64,000 nucleotides of DNA from Gymnogyps californianus (GCF_018139145.2 NC_059478.1:27001001-27065000); one strand, 5' to 3'. Positions 22,261-35,485 are shown, numbered from the stretch's first letter. Notes: generated by a model from the sequence alone, not told the origin. Made by a program: numbers and translations.

Positions 22261-25200
22261 ACAAACTGATGAAAGAGTCCAATCCTCAGCTGGCCGCTTA
22301 TATGAGAGCTTGAATGCAACCCCAGTGCTTGGTAATATCTCGTTAGAGCCTGAGTCAATATGGCAAGGCGACATAGTTATAATAGAGCAAAGCTGCAGCA
22401 TCTTCACAGAATCCTAATTGCTGTAGGGCTTCTGAGGGGGAATCTGGTCCGTCATTTTGGTTATTGGCTCCAGGCAGTAGTTTTCCCCTTAAAATTGATA
22501 CAGAGACAGAGGTAAGTGAAATCCAAGAGTTCAGCTGATGGAAGTTGTTTGGATCCCATCCAAATGCTTTCCCTTGGTTATGGAAGCCACCCAGCAAGGT
22601 CCTGAGCAGCCATGGGACTCAGTGGCATGTGTTAGTGCCCTTTGCAATCCCGGTTTTCCACATATGTACGTTTTCACACAAACATTTGGGTACGTATGTG
22701 TGCATGTAGGCTTGTATAAACAGACGCGCACACAAATCATAGCCATTTATGTTCATATACGCGTTGTAAATATGTGCATCTAAATACAGGAATGTGTACA
22801 TTTATATTTTATGCAGAGGGCTGTAGATAAGACCGATGCTATGGATAGGAATGTGTGTGTGTTTGTGTTAAGCTGATGTCTGGTTGTGTACACCAGTATG
22901 ATCAAGAGAATGTGAATAGAAGCGTGTGTGTTTATGTATGGGAGAGTGGAGCTGGTGTGGGGAAGGGCCACTGGGAAATAAATGATATGAAACGTCTGTA
23001 CATTCCAGGGAAATGTTCGGATCCCTGAGGTTAAGGGATATGCTCTAGTCATAAAAATAAACACACTGGTGTAGTATGCCATTGATATGTGGATAAACTC
23101 ACTAAGGACGGGTAAAGTTTCAGCTTTCGCCTCCTTCTGATGGTGAGCTAGCTGCTTCCCTCGCTGCCTCTTTTGACAGTTCAAAGTAAAATGACATTTT
23201 AAATAAGAGGTTAAAGAGCAGAGGAAAACAGAGGTTTTCTGCTTGAACCGGGGGAAATTTGATAAACCAGTCTTCCAGAGATGCCAGCGATTTCAAAAGG
23301 CTCCATTTCCTTTTGATAAGGTTTTGAGAGAGTAATTCAGAGTAGGATCTGTTAGCCAGAGCTCTTAGCTGCTAAAATGTGAGATCAGAGGCTGAGCTAT
23401 TTCCCCAAGACTAACGGTTAGTTATTGCAATGTATAGCCTATTGTGCTAAGCCCTTTACAAAATCTTTGCACTACCACTTCTGTCCTGCCTTTAAAATCG
23501 CACTTAGATTTGCAGTGGTCAGAGGGTTTTAATTAGGCAAGACCTGAAGAAAGGCTCATGTGCTTTAAAGCTTGACCTACTTTTTCCAACTATGTGTGTT
23601 CTAATAAAAGATGCTACCTCCTCTTGCAAACATTGCCTTGTTCATACCCCCAGACCATGATGGCTGCACCAACAGTCCCTCAGGAAGAACATGAAGCACA
23701 TAAGCACCCAGAATTGTAGCGGGTGGACCTGTCACCGTTGGTTGTGTTGGAAGTTCAACTGCCCATCACTTATCAAGTTTTCATTGATAAAAGTGGCTGA
23801 TCAGTGGTAGAGAGATGCTATAATCCTGTTCAGATATGAGCAATGTGTTTCATCAGTGGTTATAAACACGTTAATACGAATGGTTATAGATTGTTAAATA
23901 TGGTGTTTAATATGTAAAAGGGGTATTAAACCCATCCTACTGGTGTGTATAAAACAAGACCATTCTATACTCACTAGTTCACATTAATATATATCAGTTC
24001 AAATTCTGGTTCTAGGTCCACTGCGAGAAAATTTGGCAGAACGGGACTGACTCACATTTGAATTCAGGTCTAACGATGATGTAGATACAACTGGTTCAAG
24101 CCATTTTCATCTGTGCGCTGACACCTACAGCTCCAACCCCATGTCGGCAGCGTGAGCAGAATTAGGTTTCCAAATCAGCAGTGGGCAAACGCTGATCACT
24201 GTTCAACTGCACCATGGCTTAAAAACTACCTTTCCAAATAACTTAGAAACTCAGCAGCACCTGGGAACTGATTAGCCCTATCGAAGTCACAAAGCCAAGT
24301 TTTACAGCTGAATCAAAAAATATCTGGACTCTTTTCCTTGATCCTGAGAAGTTTCAGTCAGGGCTTTGTGGCCATCTAGCTACTTTGCTTTGAAACCTGG
24401 GGATAGATGTTCTCGTTTAGTGATTACTGTGCAACTCCATGAGGCTTGGGGAACTCTTCTGTATTGCTGGTAGGAATTACTGGGTATACAGGAATATTCC
24501 ACAGGCCAACGTGTGGATGTTGTTGCCATCAGATGTCTAACGCATAACTTTTTGGACATAACTCTGGGCACGCGGGGGCAGTAGGATTGTAGACCTCCCC
24601 ATATAGTCAACCTTGTGGACAATCACAGTGAAAGAACAAATGTGTTGGAAGCCTCTTTCATTGATCTTCTTTTAGTCTTTAGAAAAAAGAGGACAGCAGA
24701 GGGAATTTGAACAGAGTATGGTTTGCTGTAGGTTTGGTGAAGGAGGAAAGCTGAGCTTTCTCATGCTGTCACACTGACTAACTTGAGGTCACTGTTTTGT
24801 CGGTGTAAAAAGGAGTGGCAAGTTGTGTTACTGTATGTCTTTATGCACTTTCCCCAGGATCAGAGGGTGATACCGGGGTTGTCAGAACACCAGTGGGTTG
24901 CTCTGAGTGACAGAGCAGTTATGGCACGGCTGCAACAGCCAAAATTCTGACCAGGATGGTCTAGCTCACTCCATCTGAAGACAGTGGAAGACCAGCTACA
25001 CCAATCCTTCCTCTGTCAGGTGCACGGAAATGTGACCAAACATTTGAGCAAACTTCAGGTGAGCAGACTTCAGGCATCCCCATCATCTGATAGGACTAGA
25101 AGAGGTCCCCAGCAGATTGTTCTGCACTACCTGAGGCGCATGCCAGTTCTCAGTTCCTGCCTGGATTCCCGTGTGACCCACAAGGAGACACCTCTCTGTT

Positions 25201-25401
25201 TTGGCCATGTGCTGAAGGAGGGAGTGCAGGACCTCTGGGAGAGGCAGCAGTGGGGAGAGGTTGCTGAAGCGCTCCATGGAGTGGTGGGTCCAGCCTCGGC
25301 CATACCTGAGGACCTTCCTTGGAAGACAGCATCATGGCCCATCGCGTTGTTCTGGTGGAGCATACCTGGGCTGAGGGGCAGAATTTGGACAGCTTTGCTG
25401 T
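22261..25401. other. Gene-free stretch
   Basis: A degenerate CA/TG-rich part (about 22660-22940) is the only obvious structure. The 150-codon frame at 24984-25436 runs into the next LTR and ends inside it, so it is not a gene. A possible exon with a GTAAGT donor at 22512 is too short and lacks supporting features. Confidence 0.5.
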
Positions 25402-25406
25402 CAGGT

Positions 25407-25995
25407 TGTTGTGGTTTAACCCCAGCCGGCAACTAAGCACCATGCAGCTGCTCGCTCACTCCCCCCACCCAGTGGGATGGGGGAAAGAATAAAAAAAACC
25501 CCAAAACTCGTGGGTTGAGATAAAGACAGTTTAATAGGACAGAAAGAAAGAAAATAATGATAAAGATAATAATAATAATAAAATGACCATAATAATACTA
25601 AAAGAATTAGAATATACAAAACAAGTGATGCACAATGCAATTGCTTACCACTCGCTGACCGATGCCCAGTTAGTTCCCAAGCAGTGATCCACCCCCCCTG
25701 GCCAACTCCCCCCAGCTTATGTACTGGACATGACGTCATATGGTATGGAATATCCCTTTGGCCAGTTTGGGTCAGCTGTCCTGGCTGTGTCCCCTCCCAA
25801 CTTCTTGTGGCCCTCCAGCCTTCTTGCTGGCAGGGCATGAGAAGCTGACAAATCCTTGACTTAGTATAAACACTACTTAGCAACAACTAAAAACATCAGT
25901 GTGTTATCAACATTATTCTCATACTAAATCCAAAACATAACACTATACCAGCTACTAGGAAGAAAATTAACTCTATCCCAGCTGAAACCAGGACA
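25407..25995 (-). mobile_element. Solo LTR of an avian endogenous retrovirus, copy 2
   Basis: Same family as the LTR at 1015-1610. It starts TGTTGTGG (C to T at the CG of copy 1's TGTCGTGG) and ends CCAGGACA. The flanks are CAGGT (25402-25406) and CAGGG (25996-26000), a 5-bp duplication with one mismatch. On the minus strand the poly(A) signal ATTAAA is at 25530-25535, while the TATA motif has decayed (ACATAAG). It keeps a perfect cAMP-response-like TGACGTCA at 25731-25738. An AT-rich (AATAAT)n part lies near 25550-25600. No retroviral genes adjoin it. Confidence 0.88.
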
Positions 25996-26000
25996 CAGGG

Positions 26001-26303
26001 AGAGAGCTGAGTTTGGAGGATGGAAAAAGCATGTCCCATTGGCTGCTCTCTCCCAGGTTTCCTGCATTACACAAGCCAGTGGCTTCACAGCTCTCTGACC
26101 CAGTTTCTCCTGGTACACAAACAACTTTACTAAGCCGTTGGGTGCTCCAATGGTGGCTGAAAAATTTGAATGTGTGTGAAAGCGGGGAGAGTACAACCAG
26201 GACATCCAAAATGCTGTCAAGAAAGAGTCAATCAAACACATAGGTACAAACCCACCACCCTGAAAACACCAAATCTATCCTTGGCTAGCGTGACTTGCCA
26301 AAA
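26001..26303. other. Gene-free spacer between LTR copy 2 and an ancient repeat
   Basis: Single-copy sequence right of the LTR with no supported gene. Open frames on both strands are short and overlap each other. Confidence 0.45.
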
Positions 26304-26352
26304 ACATTAATAGGACTATGCTGATTCACATCAGCTGAAAATTTGGCCTACC
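26304..26352 (+). mobile_element. Ancient unclassified interspersed repeat, copy B
   Basis: AATAGGACTATGCTGATTCA followed by CATCAGCTGAAAATTTGGCC parallels copy A at 22186-22260 word for word with substitutions. It is short and strongly diverged. Confidence 0.4.
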
Positions 26353-29300
26353 ACTCAGTTGTATGAACTGTGTGGAGTAAGAGATATGCAGGCTATATAA
26401 ACATGCATCCTATAGATGTGCATGGGTGCAAATAGTGTAGATAGAAAGAAGATAGAAACAGGTATCTGGCTAGGAAAAAATGTATAGCATCTTTCTGTAA
26501 CAGACTGGAGTGTGACACACTCAAGATACCTGTTACAGGTGCAATGTACAGCAAAACCCTGATTTTCATTCAGGTTTTCGCAATCACTGCTATCTTAACT
26601 CCAAGCCTCGTTAAATCAACCTCGGCTGAACTGTGGTACAATGTTACAGCGCAGATCCTCCCGTTCCCCAATGGGAAACTAACTTGGACTCAGGAGCCGT
26701 CATTTAACCTTGGAGTCTCTGAATCAACAAGGCAGTTTCTGCAGAGACACCTGGCAGCACACGCATTTTATGCTTTAACATGGCTGGTAAATCCTGGGTG
26801 GTTAAGTAAACTTAACCTTCATTTATGAAACTTGTGAACCAAAGGGTAAAATGTGCCTTGTGCAAGTAATTACGTAAAGGTCTTAGAGAGTGGAGTTATC
26901 ACTTAAAGATGCCGGGCATTGCTAATGAGTTGACTGAGAATTGATCTCTCTGTAATTTAGTTATTTATATGCAGTTCCTGTTTTCCATGCTCAGCTATAG
27001 GTCAAGCCCACTTTGAACTGCTCAGAGACCCCCAAGTTTGTCAAGCAAAGTCCCAAAGCCGTGGCACAATGATATTTTAGAAAAGTAAATATTGTCCTGA
27101 GGGGCTTTAAAAAGGAGGCAAAGCTGTTTGCTTTCTAGCTGGTTCTTTAAACCGGACAACTGCTTCCTGTTACTAAGGGGTCTCTCAGCAACGTGACTTT
27201 GCTTCTGTTAAATAGAAAAGAGCTTCAGGAAAAATGTCAGTAGCACCTTCCAGGTATTCTCATATCCCAGCGAGCTGGGTAGGAACAGCCTTGGATTTCT
27301 GAATAGAAATACATTTGCATTATTCTGCAAAAGACGTAGTATGGGGTATAATGGATCCTGGGTTGGAGGCAGCAATGAAAAAACTCAGGCTGCTAAACAT
27401 TACCCTCAGGGCTAATTTTATGCCAAATGGCTGTGAGCGATATTCAAAAACCTGTTTGCTGCCCTATATATACATGTCTGGGCATATATCGACACATCAC
27501 TAGGTGCGTGTGTTATCCCATGTTTGTAGGCTCAGGTGTGGTGCTGCTGCTGAGAGGTTCATGCGGATGGGCTTTCATTTTCACGAGGGCATCTCATGGG
27601 GAGGAACAGGCGATGCTCCACTATGTAAAGGTACATTTCAGATGCCTGAGCTGGCATCTGTATACCATGAACGCCACACTCACACTGGAACTGGGCGCCT
27701 GTGAGAGTACACACATGCTCTGCTCCTTTCTGCAGACTTCAGCCGCAGGTTCATACAGTCTGGGCAGGCAGAGCACATGTGAATTTGAGCACACTTGGGC
27801 CCAAGTAGCCAGCATCACCCAGAAGACCAGCTGAGCTGAGGTTTTTGAGCCCAGTATAGCCAAGAACTGTAGGATGCTGCTCATGTCTAAATGTGGCTGT
27901 TTGGGAACTGAGCTACAGACTGGCCATGGCCAAAGTAAAGCCAGCAATGCAGCTGGGGAGCCTGAGCTTGTTTCAGTCAGTTCTTCACCTGACAACACAG
28001 TCATCTGGCAGAGGGCTTTCTTCTTCCTAGAACTGGTGTTACGGAAAATACTGGCACTCGTGGGCGAGGAGCTGTTTGCAAATAGCTGAGGCTGTGTAAG
28101 GGACTCTGGCTACAATGGTACAAAATTTGCCTTGTAAACACTGATGACTTGCAAGAGCAGGACATTCCCGGGAGCCAGCTGCTGCTGAAAATGGGGCTGA
28201 AATTACCCTCCTCTAACTCACTTCCATAGCTGCTGTGCTGGTTTATGACTAACCAGTGCAGATGAACACTTTCAAAACAGTCTCGCTTGGTTCACAGCTT
28301 TGTCTCACTCAAGTTTTTTTATTTATTTTATTTGTTTTTTTTTTTTTTGAGAATGACATCTTTGGCTTGTAGCCAAGTACCCTAGACAGCGCATTGTCCT
28401 TTCTCATGCTTCCTTAGTTGTGGTTGAGAGACTGAAGGTACCTGGGGCAGCCAAGTCTCCCAACCTGGCAAATCATGAGGTTTGTTCAGCTTTAACAAAC
28501 ACAGCCTCTTTGGAAGGACTTAAATCAGGTTCTGCCACACTCCTGTCCCTGCTGTTGCAATCCTGCATCTACTGAACACCCCTGGGACAGCAGAGGAAGG
28601 GTGCCGTGAAGGTGGCACACAGCTTTCTACATGGGCAGGGCTCAACCCATGGCAGCAGCAGGAGCCTCACACTGAGACTTCTTGTGGCTGATGGACATTG
28701 TTATGGAGCATATCTGTTAGATAGCTGTCATCTCTAAAGGGTGATTTTTGCCCCAAGAGCACTTCAGGGACTCAAGACGGACTAATCCCAGTCTGTGTCA
28801 CCCTGTGTCCTCCCTAGATAGATTTGAGGGACAAATGTGGGTCACATCAGCTTGATCCTGCTGGTGAAAAGACTCCTGAAGGTTGGAGGAGATCTGCAGA
28901 AGAGGCTCACTGGGATATCTCTTTCCCCACGAGCTCCTGGTAGCTGGGGCCTTGCCTAAAGGTCCATTTCAAACCAGGTGAAGAGGGAGATTCTCAAACA
29001 TGTGGCACCATCTCTTCAAGGAGAACCTTACCACCATTTGAACCTTAATAACCCACTCTCCCTTCGCCGATGGCTTTAGCAGGCTCCAGATGTCTCCCCT
29101 TAATCTCCCCTCAGTAATCTAACCTCTTTTCTCCATCCCCAGCAGCATCCCTCGTTGCTTCTGTAGGAGCTTTGCGGGGCGGCCGGTCTGCAGGGAGGAA
29201 GGCAGCCTTCGCCATCTAGTGAGCAACGCACACCATCACCGGCAGCTGCAGCTGAAGGAAGGGCTGATCCACGGCTCTGATGAAAAACCCTTTCTCTCAC

Positions 29301-30089
29301 CTCTGGAAGAACGTACTAACATACCAAGCTGAAACCTATATTGTACTCTCCCACCCACCACCGTTAACATCTTGCTGACAAGCTTTTGTGGACAGTAAAT
29401 TACTCTTACCTAGAATTTAAGCATTTCACCTCCTGGGAGGACCACTGCTGCTAAAGCATGTGTTTTCTCTCCTGCTCTGCTTGGAATTGCAGTCAGAGCA
29501 CTGGTAGCACCAAGGGAATGGGGAGACAGATCGGTGCGACATGGTCATTTAGCTATATATATTTAGTACAAAGTCCACAGGTGGTCTGTGGCTGTATTAA
29601 GAATAGAAACTAAATTCTCTGTGATATACAATGCATGCACTCTGAAGAGATTTTTTTTTTCTTCTTTTTTTCTTCTTTTTTTCTGGGATGCCCATAAACG
29701 TACAGGGTCCAAATTCCCTCTATCTCCATTTAAGAAATGTCTGATAAATGAACGCTTCTTTGGAGGGTTTCTAAAGGTTACCTGACATCTGCTGAGAGAC
29801 ACTAATGAGCAGGAAACAGGGCAGGAGCTATTGATAGATCCATTCCTGCCTTCCTGTCTGGTTTTCTATTGCCTGTCCCCTATTTTTAGCCTGGTTTCCA
29901 AAGGAAACAGGGGGTTGTGTGATTGCTCTGCCCACATCAGTCTATCAGTCCCTGCCTAATCACTCAAACAGGCAGGTTTCAGCCAGGTTTGTGTGTGGAG
30001 TAGACTCCTGTTAGACCCCTTAGTGTTTTGTGGAAATAAATAGCCAGGGGAGAGGGAAGGACCTCAGATCGCTGCTCTGGCTGAAGGGA
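26353..30089. other. Gene-free stretch
   Basis: No gene is supported. The 94-codon frame at 26544-26828 starts with a hydrophobic stretch that imitates a signal peptide but has no family resemblance. A T-rich run lies at about 28314-28350. A second T/C-rich run is at about 29650-29685. Confidence 0.5.
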
Positions 30090-30300
30090 AGGTTGTTAAA
30101 TGAGCCCAGCATTTTATCAAGTCCCAATGAAGCCCCATACAAATGAGATTCAGGTACCGGGGTTTCATAAATTCAACTATGAAGTTACTTGTTATTATCA
30201 TGGCTAATTAGTACGTTAAATATATAAAGCATTTTATATAATGCTCTATTATTAATTGTGTTGCAACAACATCTTAACCCCTGATTAGGAAGGAGATTCA
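30090..30300. promoter_or_regulatory. Possible conserved non-coding element
   Basis: AT-rich, non-repetitive and rich in TAAT cores (GGCTAATTAGTAC near 30202, ATTATTAATTG near 30248). It contains competing small inverted repeats: TATATAAA (30221-30228) with TTTATATA (30233-30240), and AGCATT (30228-30233) with AATGCT (30240-30245). The texture resembles deeply conserved vertebrate enhancers, but conservation was not tested. Confidence 0.25.
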
Positions 30301-31034
30301 ATGTGTCAGGTGCTGTACAAGCGCGTAACTCGCAGATGATCCCAGCCCCTCCACCTTGGTGTTTCTTTAGGCATCCCATGCCACAGCCACTGCACTGGTT
30401 TATGACTCTGTCATATTCAGGAGCTGGATGCTATTTTAGAAGGCCTATTTTAGAAAAATAAGGAAGGATTTTCTTCAGTTTTTATTAAATCTCAGTGACA
30501 TCATTAATTGGAGCCTTGGCAGGGCTAGAGAAAAGCTCATTTCAGCTGAGGATGATGATACGATACTGATCCAAACCTCTGTCACTCAGTGTCGCTGAGA
30601 CCCTTCAGAAAGAGCTGTTGCAAAGCAGAAGTCATGTGTTGGGCTTAGCCCTCCAACTGCTGTAAAACAGCTTTTAAGCGCGTCACTGTGACCCTTTCCT
30701 GCATTTATCCTGTGCGTTTCAGGGATCAGGGGAGAGGTCAAGGGCTATCTTGAAGGTTAGGAGATGTGCTCACAGCCAAGGGCCATTCCTGAACAGTGTC
30801 AATATTTGGTCTTACACAGAAGATATGAGCAGGAGATAAGTGGGTGCTGAGACACATCCGCTGGGAAGGTGAGGCCAGGCATCTGATGAGGAGGATGAAG
30901 GTGGGGACAGTGAGGCAGAGGATTGCCCGTAGTCCCATGTCACAATGGTGGCAGTGCTTTGCAGCTCACTGGTGTTTCTCTTTGCCAGGTCACATGTAGG
31001 TGGAGGAGCCTTGTCGCTCCTTAAAGGAAGGAAT
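30301..31034. other. Gene-free stretch
   Basis: Single-copy DNA without recognised genes or repeats. Confidence 0.5.
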
Positions 31035-31115
31035 AAGCAGCTTGGCCAAGGTCAAAGAACAAATCCTCATTAAAACTCAGAGTCCCTGAACTTCAAACCC
31101 AAGTGCAACCCGTTT
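31035..31115 (-). mobile_element. Possible MIR-like SINE fragment
   Basis: TTGGCCAAGGTCAAAGAACA, then AACTCAGAGTCCCTGAACTTC and AAACCCAAGTGCAAC, resembles the antisense of a MIR-type SINE ('CTTGCCCAAGGTCAC...GAACCCAGGTCTCC'). It is short and diverged; chance similarity is possible. Confidence 0.35.
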
Positions 31116-33890
31116 CCTCCCAGTGTTATAAATGGGGACCCTGTGTATCCACCTGCAAAGCATAGTGCTCTTTAGGGTGCAGCGTGGCAGCTGGTTGCCC
31201 ATGTACCCTGCAAAGCAGAGGTATGTGATGGTTTGGGACCTAATAGATCCTATATTCAGTGGACACTATGGGAGGAGGGCTCATTTCCCATGGTTTGATC
31301 AATCTCAGGACTGTTGCGCTGGGAGCTGGAGGAGAGCTCAGAGGGCATGGAGGATGGGATGTAATCTTGAGTGTTAATATGGGGTTAAAATCCTGATCAT
31401 TTTTAACTCAAGGGGAGGAATCTCTCTTGGCTCTTCCTTTATCGCCCGCAGACTCAGCCTGATGCCTATTAAATACCTATTATGTAATTACAGTATATGT
31501 TGCCTACTTACATGCCTTCTGTCATCTGATTTACATGATTGGGCTATTCATTTGTCCCTTTTCCACCTGTTCCTTTGCACTCCAGAGCACCAGTAAACAG
31601 CCTGCGAGCTTCACCAGAGGAATGACTGCAGCCCATAGCAAAACAGCCCCACGTCTGCAAGTGGCAAGTTATTTTAAGGTGCTCAGTGGCTTGCAGTGAA
31701 ACCTGGGCTTGGGGAGCCCAGCTCCTCCTGAAGCCAAAGTTCAATGTACTGGAAAACTTTGCAAAGGTGTGTTGACAAAGGAATCCTGTCCCGGCACCTT
31801 GGCTGTGACTCAGGAGGTACTGAAGTCTGATGGGCAATGGCTTAGTCTCTTGCACAAAGAAGCAAGTGGGCTGGAAAGCTCCTTTTACAGTTCAAACGGA
31901 TGTTTCCCCAGGCTCGTAAAATACACAGTTTTAAGTAGTAGCTATATTTCTAAGGCTGGTCCCACACCTGCAACAACCTTGTAAACGGCGCTGGGATATA
32001 TTGCTTTAAGACTCCTTGTAAAAAGTAAGATCAACACAAGATTTACACAGTTTTATGGAATTGTTTTATAAGCTATTTTGACAATGAATCCTGCTATCAA
32101 AATCACCTCTGGTGTTAATCATGGAGGAAGCATTTAGCAGGAGCCAGCAAAGATTAATTTAAACCCCTTCCCTAGCTAGCTGTGGGACGGAGCTGTGTAT
32201 CTCTCAAAACCTGGGGCATCACTCACGCAGTGCATAGAGGCTCTGGGGTGGTGGGCCATGTCTTCAAACCCTGGGGGGTGGACATGTTTTGGGATGTTTC
32301 ACCGTGCTCAGAAGGGGAGGGGACTGGGCAAGGAATACAGGAGGTAAAGCCAGAGCTCAGCCTCAGCCTCCCATCCTCCTCTGCCCAGGGATGGGGGACT
32401 TCGGGATGGGGGTCCATGAAGGCAAGGGAGCAGGAAGGGATACTTCATAGCAAGCCAAGACCAAGTAACATGTTATTGGAGTAGGTGGGGATCAGTGTCG
32501 GTGCATCAGCTTATATCAGGAGTGTTTCCCTTACAGGTGTACACTGGCCTGCCAGCTCCCGCGTATTTGTATCCTACTTGCTGCAGGAGGCGGCGGCCAC
32601 AGCAGGGGTCCAAGAGATGGTCGTTTTCCTGAAGCACATACAGCCAAAACAGTGAAGCCATGGGGAGCAGGTCTGCCTCACTGGTGGCTGCAGAGCTGGG
32701 GAGATGCACAAGGGTGTCCTGGTGTCCAGCCCCCTCCTCCTGCCTCAATTGGTGATGTTGGGTCTCTTAAAATCATGCCTCAGTCTGATGTTCAAGAGTG
32801 TCCCGGCATCAGTGGAAGCTTTTCCATGTGGCATATTGACTGAAAGTCTCTGAGAGGGGTGGGGGTATTTCAAATACTCAAAACTCCTCACCTTAGTGCT
32901 GGGCTTTGGTGCACTGGGTCTCACTGACGCAGGTCTGGGCAGAGGAAGGTTGCTTACCAGAGTCCTGCCATACATTTTGAAATGAAAGAAAACAAAGGGG
33001 TGAGTCAGGGAATGGGGATAAATGAGAATTATTTCAAGCTACTTCTGTGGCTGCGAGTGGGCAATGGATCCCACTCCCAGCACAGGGCTATGACAGACCT
33101 GCAGTGTTTCACCCTTTCTGGGTGATTGCTGGGGCAGTGCGGGTGAAGGACAGCAAGGGGTTACTAGTTGAGAACAGTAGTACTGGCAGTGGGAAGCAGC
33201 GGAGGTGGCCCCTTCCCAGTGAGGTGGGAAGCTCTGCCTGCCCCATGCACAGCAGCATCTCAGACCTATGCTGGCAAGTGTCCCCGAGAGCCCCAGGCAC
33301 AGGATACAGCCCTGTCTGGCCACCAGCACTCTTGTATGGAGCAATGTGCAATGAGGTTTTCACACAACTGCCACAAGCCACAGATTAACGAGAGCCTCAC
33401 CACTCACTGCCGATGAGTTAGAGCATCCTCCCAGCTGGTCTGGGCAGCCCCTTGGCTTCCTTCTTTCAAGAGACTCTTCTCCCAGTTCACTTGAAAACCC
33501 TGGTGCTGAGCCTGACCTTACCCACATTAAACCGAGAGCTGAGGCTCCCCGCTGCCAATGTGCTCTCACTGCTCACCTTCCACGTCAGCTCTCAAAGAGA
33601 AGAAGCCAGGATCAAATTGGCACTTGCTCCATGCTCCCAGGATGTTCCCAGTTTTCTCTGTAACTTTACGTGTGAATGTAAAACCAGCTGTGCTGGGTCA
33701 CCCCCAGGTCTGCCTAGCGCCGTATGTACGGCTGCTGCAGTAGCCATGGGCAGATGCCTCCGAAAAAGCAACAGCAAGGCAAGGACATCATATTTCCCCC
33801 AAGTGCTTTCCCAGAACGACTGTCTGCAGCACAGGGGATTTCCAGACACTGCTGTGGTTTGTCTGCTGGTTGCCCTCGGTGGAGCTCTGT
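31116..33890. other. Gene-free stretch
   Basis: Moderately GC-rich single-copy DNA with several overlapping short frames on both strands (for example 33047-33388 and 33452-33898 plus, 33592-33960 minus). None has a domain, good splice context or a family resemblance. Confidence 0.5.
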
Positions 33891-33894
33891 TTTC

Positions 33895-34165
33895 CTGATG
33901 TTTGTCCAATCTTTCTTTCAACCCTGGTGGACTTTGTACATCCCTAGCATCCTTCAGCAAAGACTTCCTCGGATCCTCTGCTGCTCAGGAGGAACCTCTT
34001 CCTCCTCCTCCTGCTTGAATGTGGCTCCCAAAAGCTTCAGCTGGTGGCTCTGAGTCCTGTGCTGGAAGAGGGTGAGCAGCTGCTCCCTCTCTGGTTTCTC
34101 CTAGTGACTTGGGATATTGTAGCTCTCTGCTATCCCCTGCCAAGCTGTTTCTTTCTTATGTACTT
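33895..34165 (-). mobile_element. CR1-like LINE 3' fragment
   Basis: TTTGTCCAATCTTTCTTTCA, then ACCCTGGTGGACTTTG, CATCCCTAGCATCC, TTGAATGTGGCTCCC and GAGTCCTGTGCTGGAAGAGG, follow the order of an old CR1 antisense tail ('TGTCCAATCTTTTTTTGAACCC', 'GGCATCCACAACATCC', 'TTTGAA..TGCC'). It carries a (CCT)n patch near 34000. It is diverged and non-coding. The right end is uncertain. Confidence 0.55.
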
Positions 34166-35485
34166 ACAAGTCCTAACTAAATGCACAAGGACATGATATG
34201 TCTATGTTTCCAGTTTCTTCATGCTCTGAAGGCACCCAGAGAGAATGGCTGGAGGCTGAACTAGGGGCATGGTATTTTGGCATCCTCTGCTGTTTGGCCC
34301 CAATGTAGCTAGTCATTATACTCAGGCAGTTCTTGGCCCTCTGCACACAAGGGATGTTTCATGCACAAAATAACTCCTTTGCAGTATATGATATGGCCAC
34401 GAGATGTCTCTTCGAGCCGTACACGACTCCAGCCTGGTAAACAGAGGGGCCCACACTGGACCACAAGCTGTGCAGAAGCTTCTGGGGCCAGCAGTTGCTA
34501 CCATCCCTGGTAAACACTCCCCTGCTGCAGTTAGGATTGGAGAACAAAGCCGTATGTGTAGGCAGAGGTGATATACCTTTTATCAGACCTGCAGGTATAG
34601 GTGGGAGAGGACCCCCCCCCCCCCAAGCCAAACAGCTAAGCTTTCAAACACACAAGGTCTTTTTCACTCCAAAAATAAGAACCGCCATCTTCAAACTAAA
34701 TCTTAGGTGAGAACAATTGCTCTGAGTCTAATTGGATTTTGTTAGTTATTCAGATTTGTGGGGAGAAAAGTCTGATTGGTACCTGTGGAGAAAAGGCAAT
34801 GGCATTAGCAAGGAGAGAAGTGATAAGATTGTTGGCCAAAGAGAGAGAGAAAGAGAGGAGAAAAGAGAGATGGATGGTTCCTGGCTGTGAGATAACGAAG
34901 GCTTTACTGCCGCTGGTTTTAGGGAAATATATGTGCCATAAAAACTAGCGAGTCTATGCGTTCTCATATGCAGCAGATCTGGGAATTTAAACTTGTCTTT
35001 TAACGGTATCTTGTAGGTTTGCCATGAGGGTCTGGACTAGAAAGACAGAAATGGTGTGATTGTTTTGTGAAAAATGTTCTCCAATTGGCAACCGAGTGCA
35101 TCAGGTGGATGGTAATACCACGTAACGTTCAAATAATAATTTCCAGTAGATTATCTCTAGCATCATAAATTGGCAACAACTTCCCAGCACAAAACTGACC
35201 CCGATCAAAAACTTGCCTATTGCTCTGGACACTATCAAATGACCATTTTCCAGCTGAGAAAGTGCTGGTGGCCATGCCAGGAAAAAATACTCATCAGCCA
35301 GTCTTTAGCTGGTTACCATCCCAACTCAGGACCAGAACCATTTCTGCAAATAAGTGGCAAAATGTTTGTTTGATCTGATAGCTGGAGCCCTTTGTCAGGA
35401 GCTTACAATGTGTGAAAAAAAGAGAAGAAAAGCTCTGGCTGTAATGCAGCTGGAATGAATGCTTTCCTTGCCTGCCGATCAGAGC
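34166..35485. other. Gene-free stretch
   Basis: Contains 13 consecutive C at 34612-34624 and a purine-rich GAGAGAGAAAGAGAGG run near 34842-34870. No gene is called. Confidence 0.5.

Noticed and set aside
22473..22511. 39-base segment before GTAAGTGAAA at 22512
   Set aside because: Too short and the acceptor is ordinary; chance expectation is high.
23990..24110. Possible B-box (GTTCAAATTC) suggesting another SINE
   Set aside because: No matching A-box or SINE body at the right spacing on either strand.
24984..25436. 150-codon plus frame
   Set aside because: It ends inside the solo LTR starting at 25407 and has no recognised domain.
26544..26828. Frame with a signal-peptide-like start
   Set aside because: Hydrophobic starts are common by chance; no family, no splice sites and no downstream exon.
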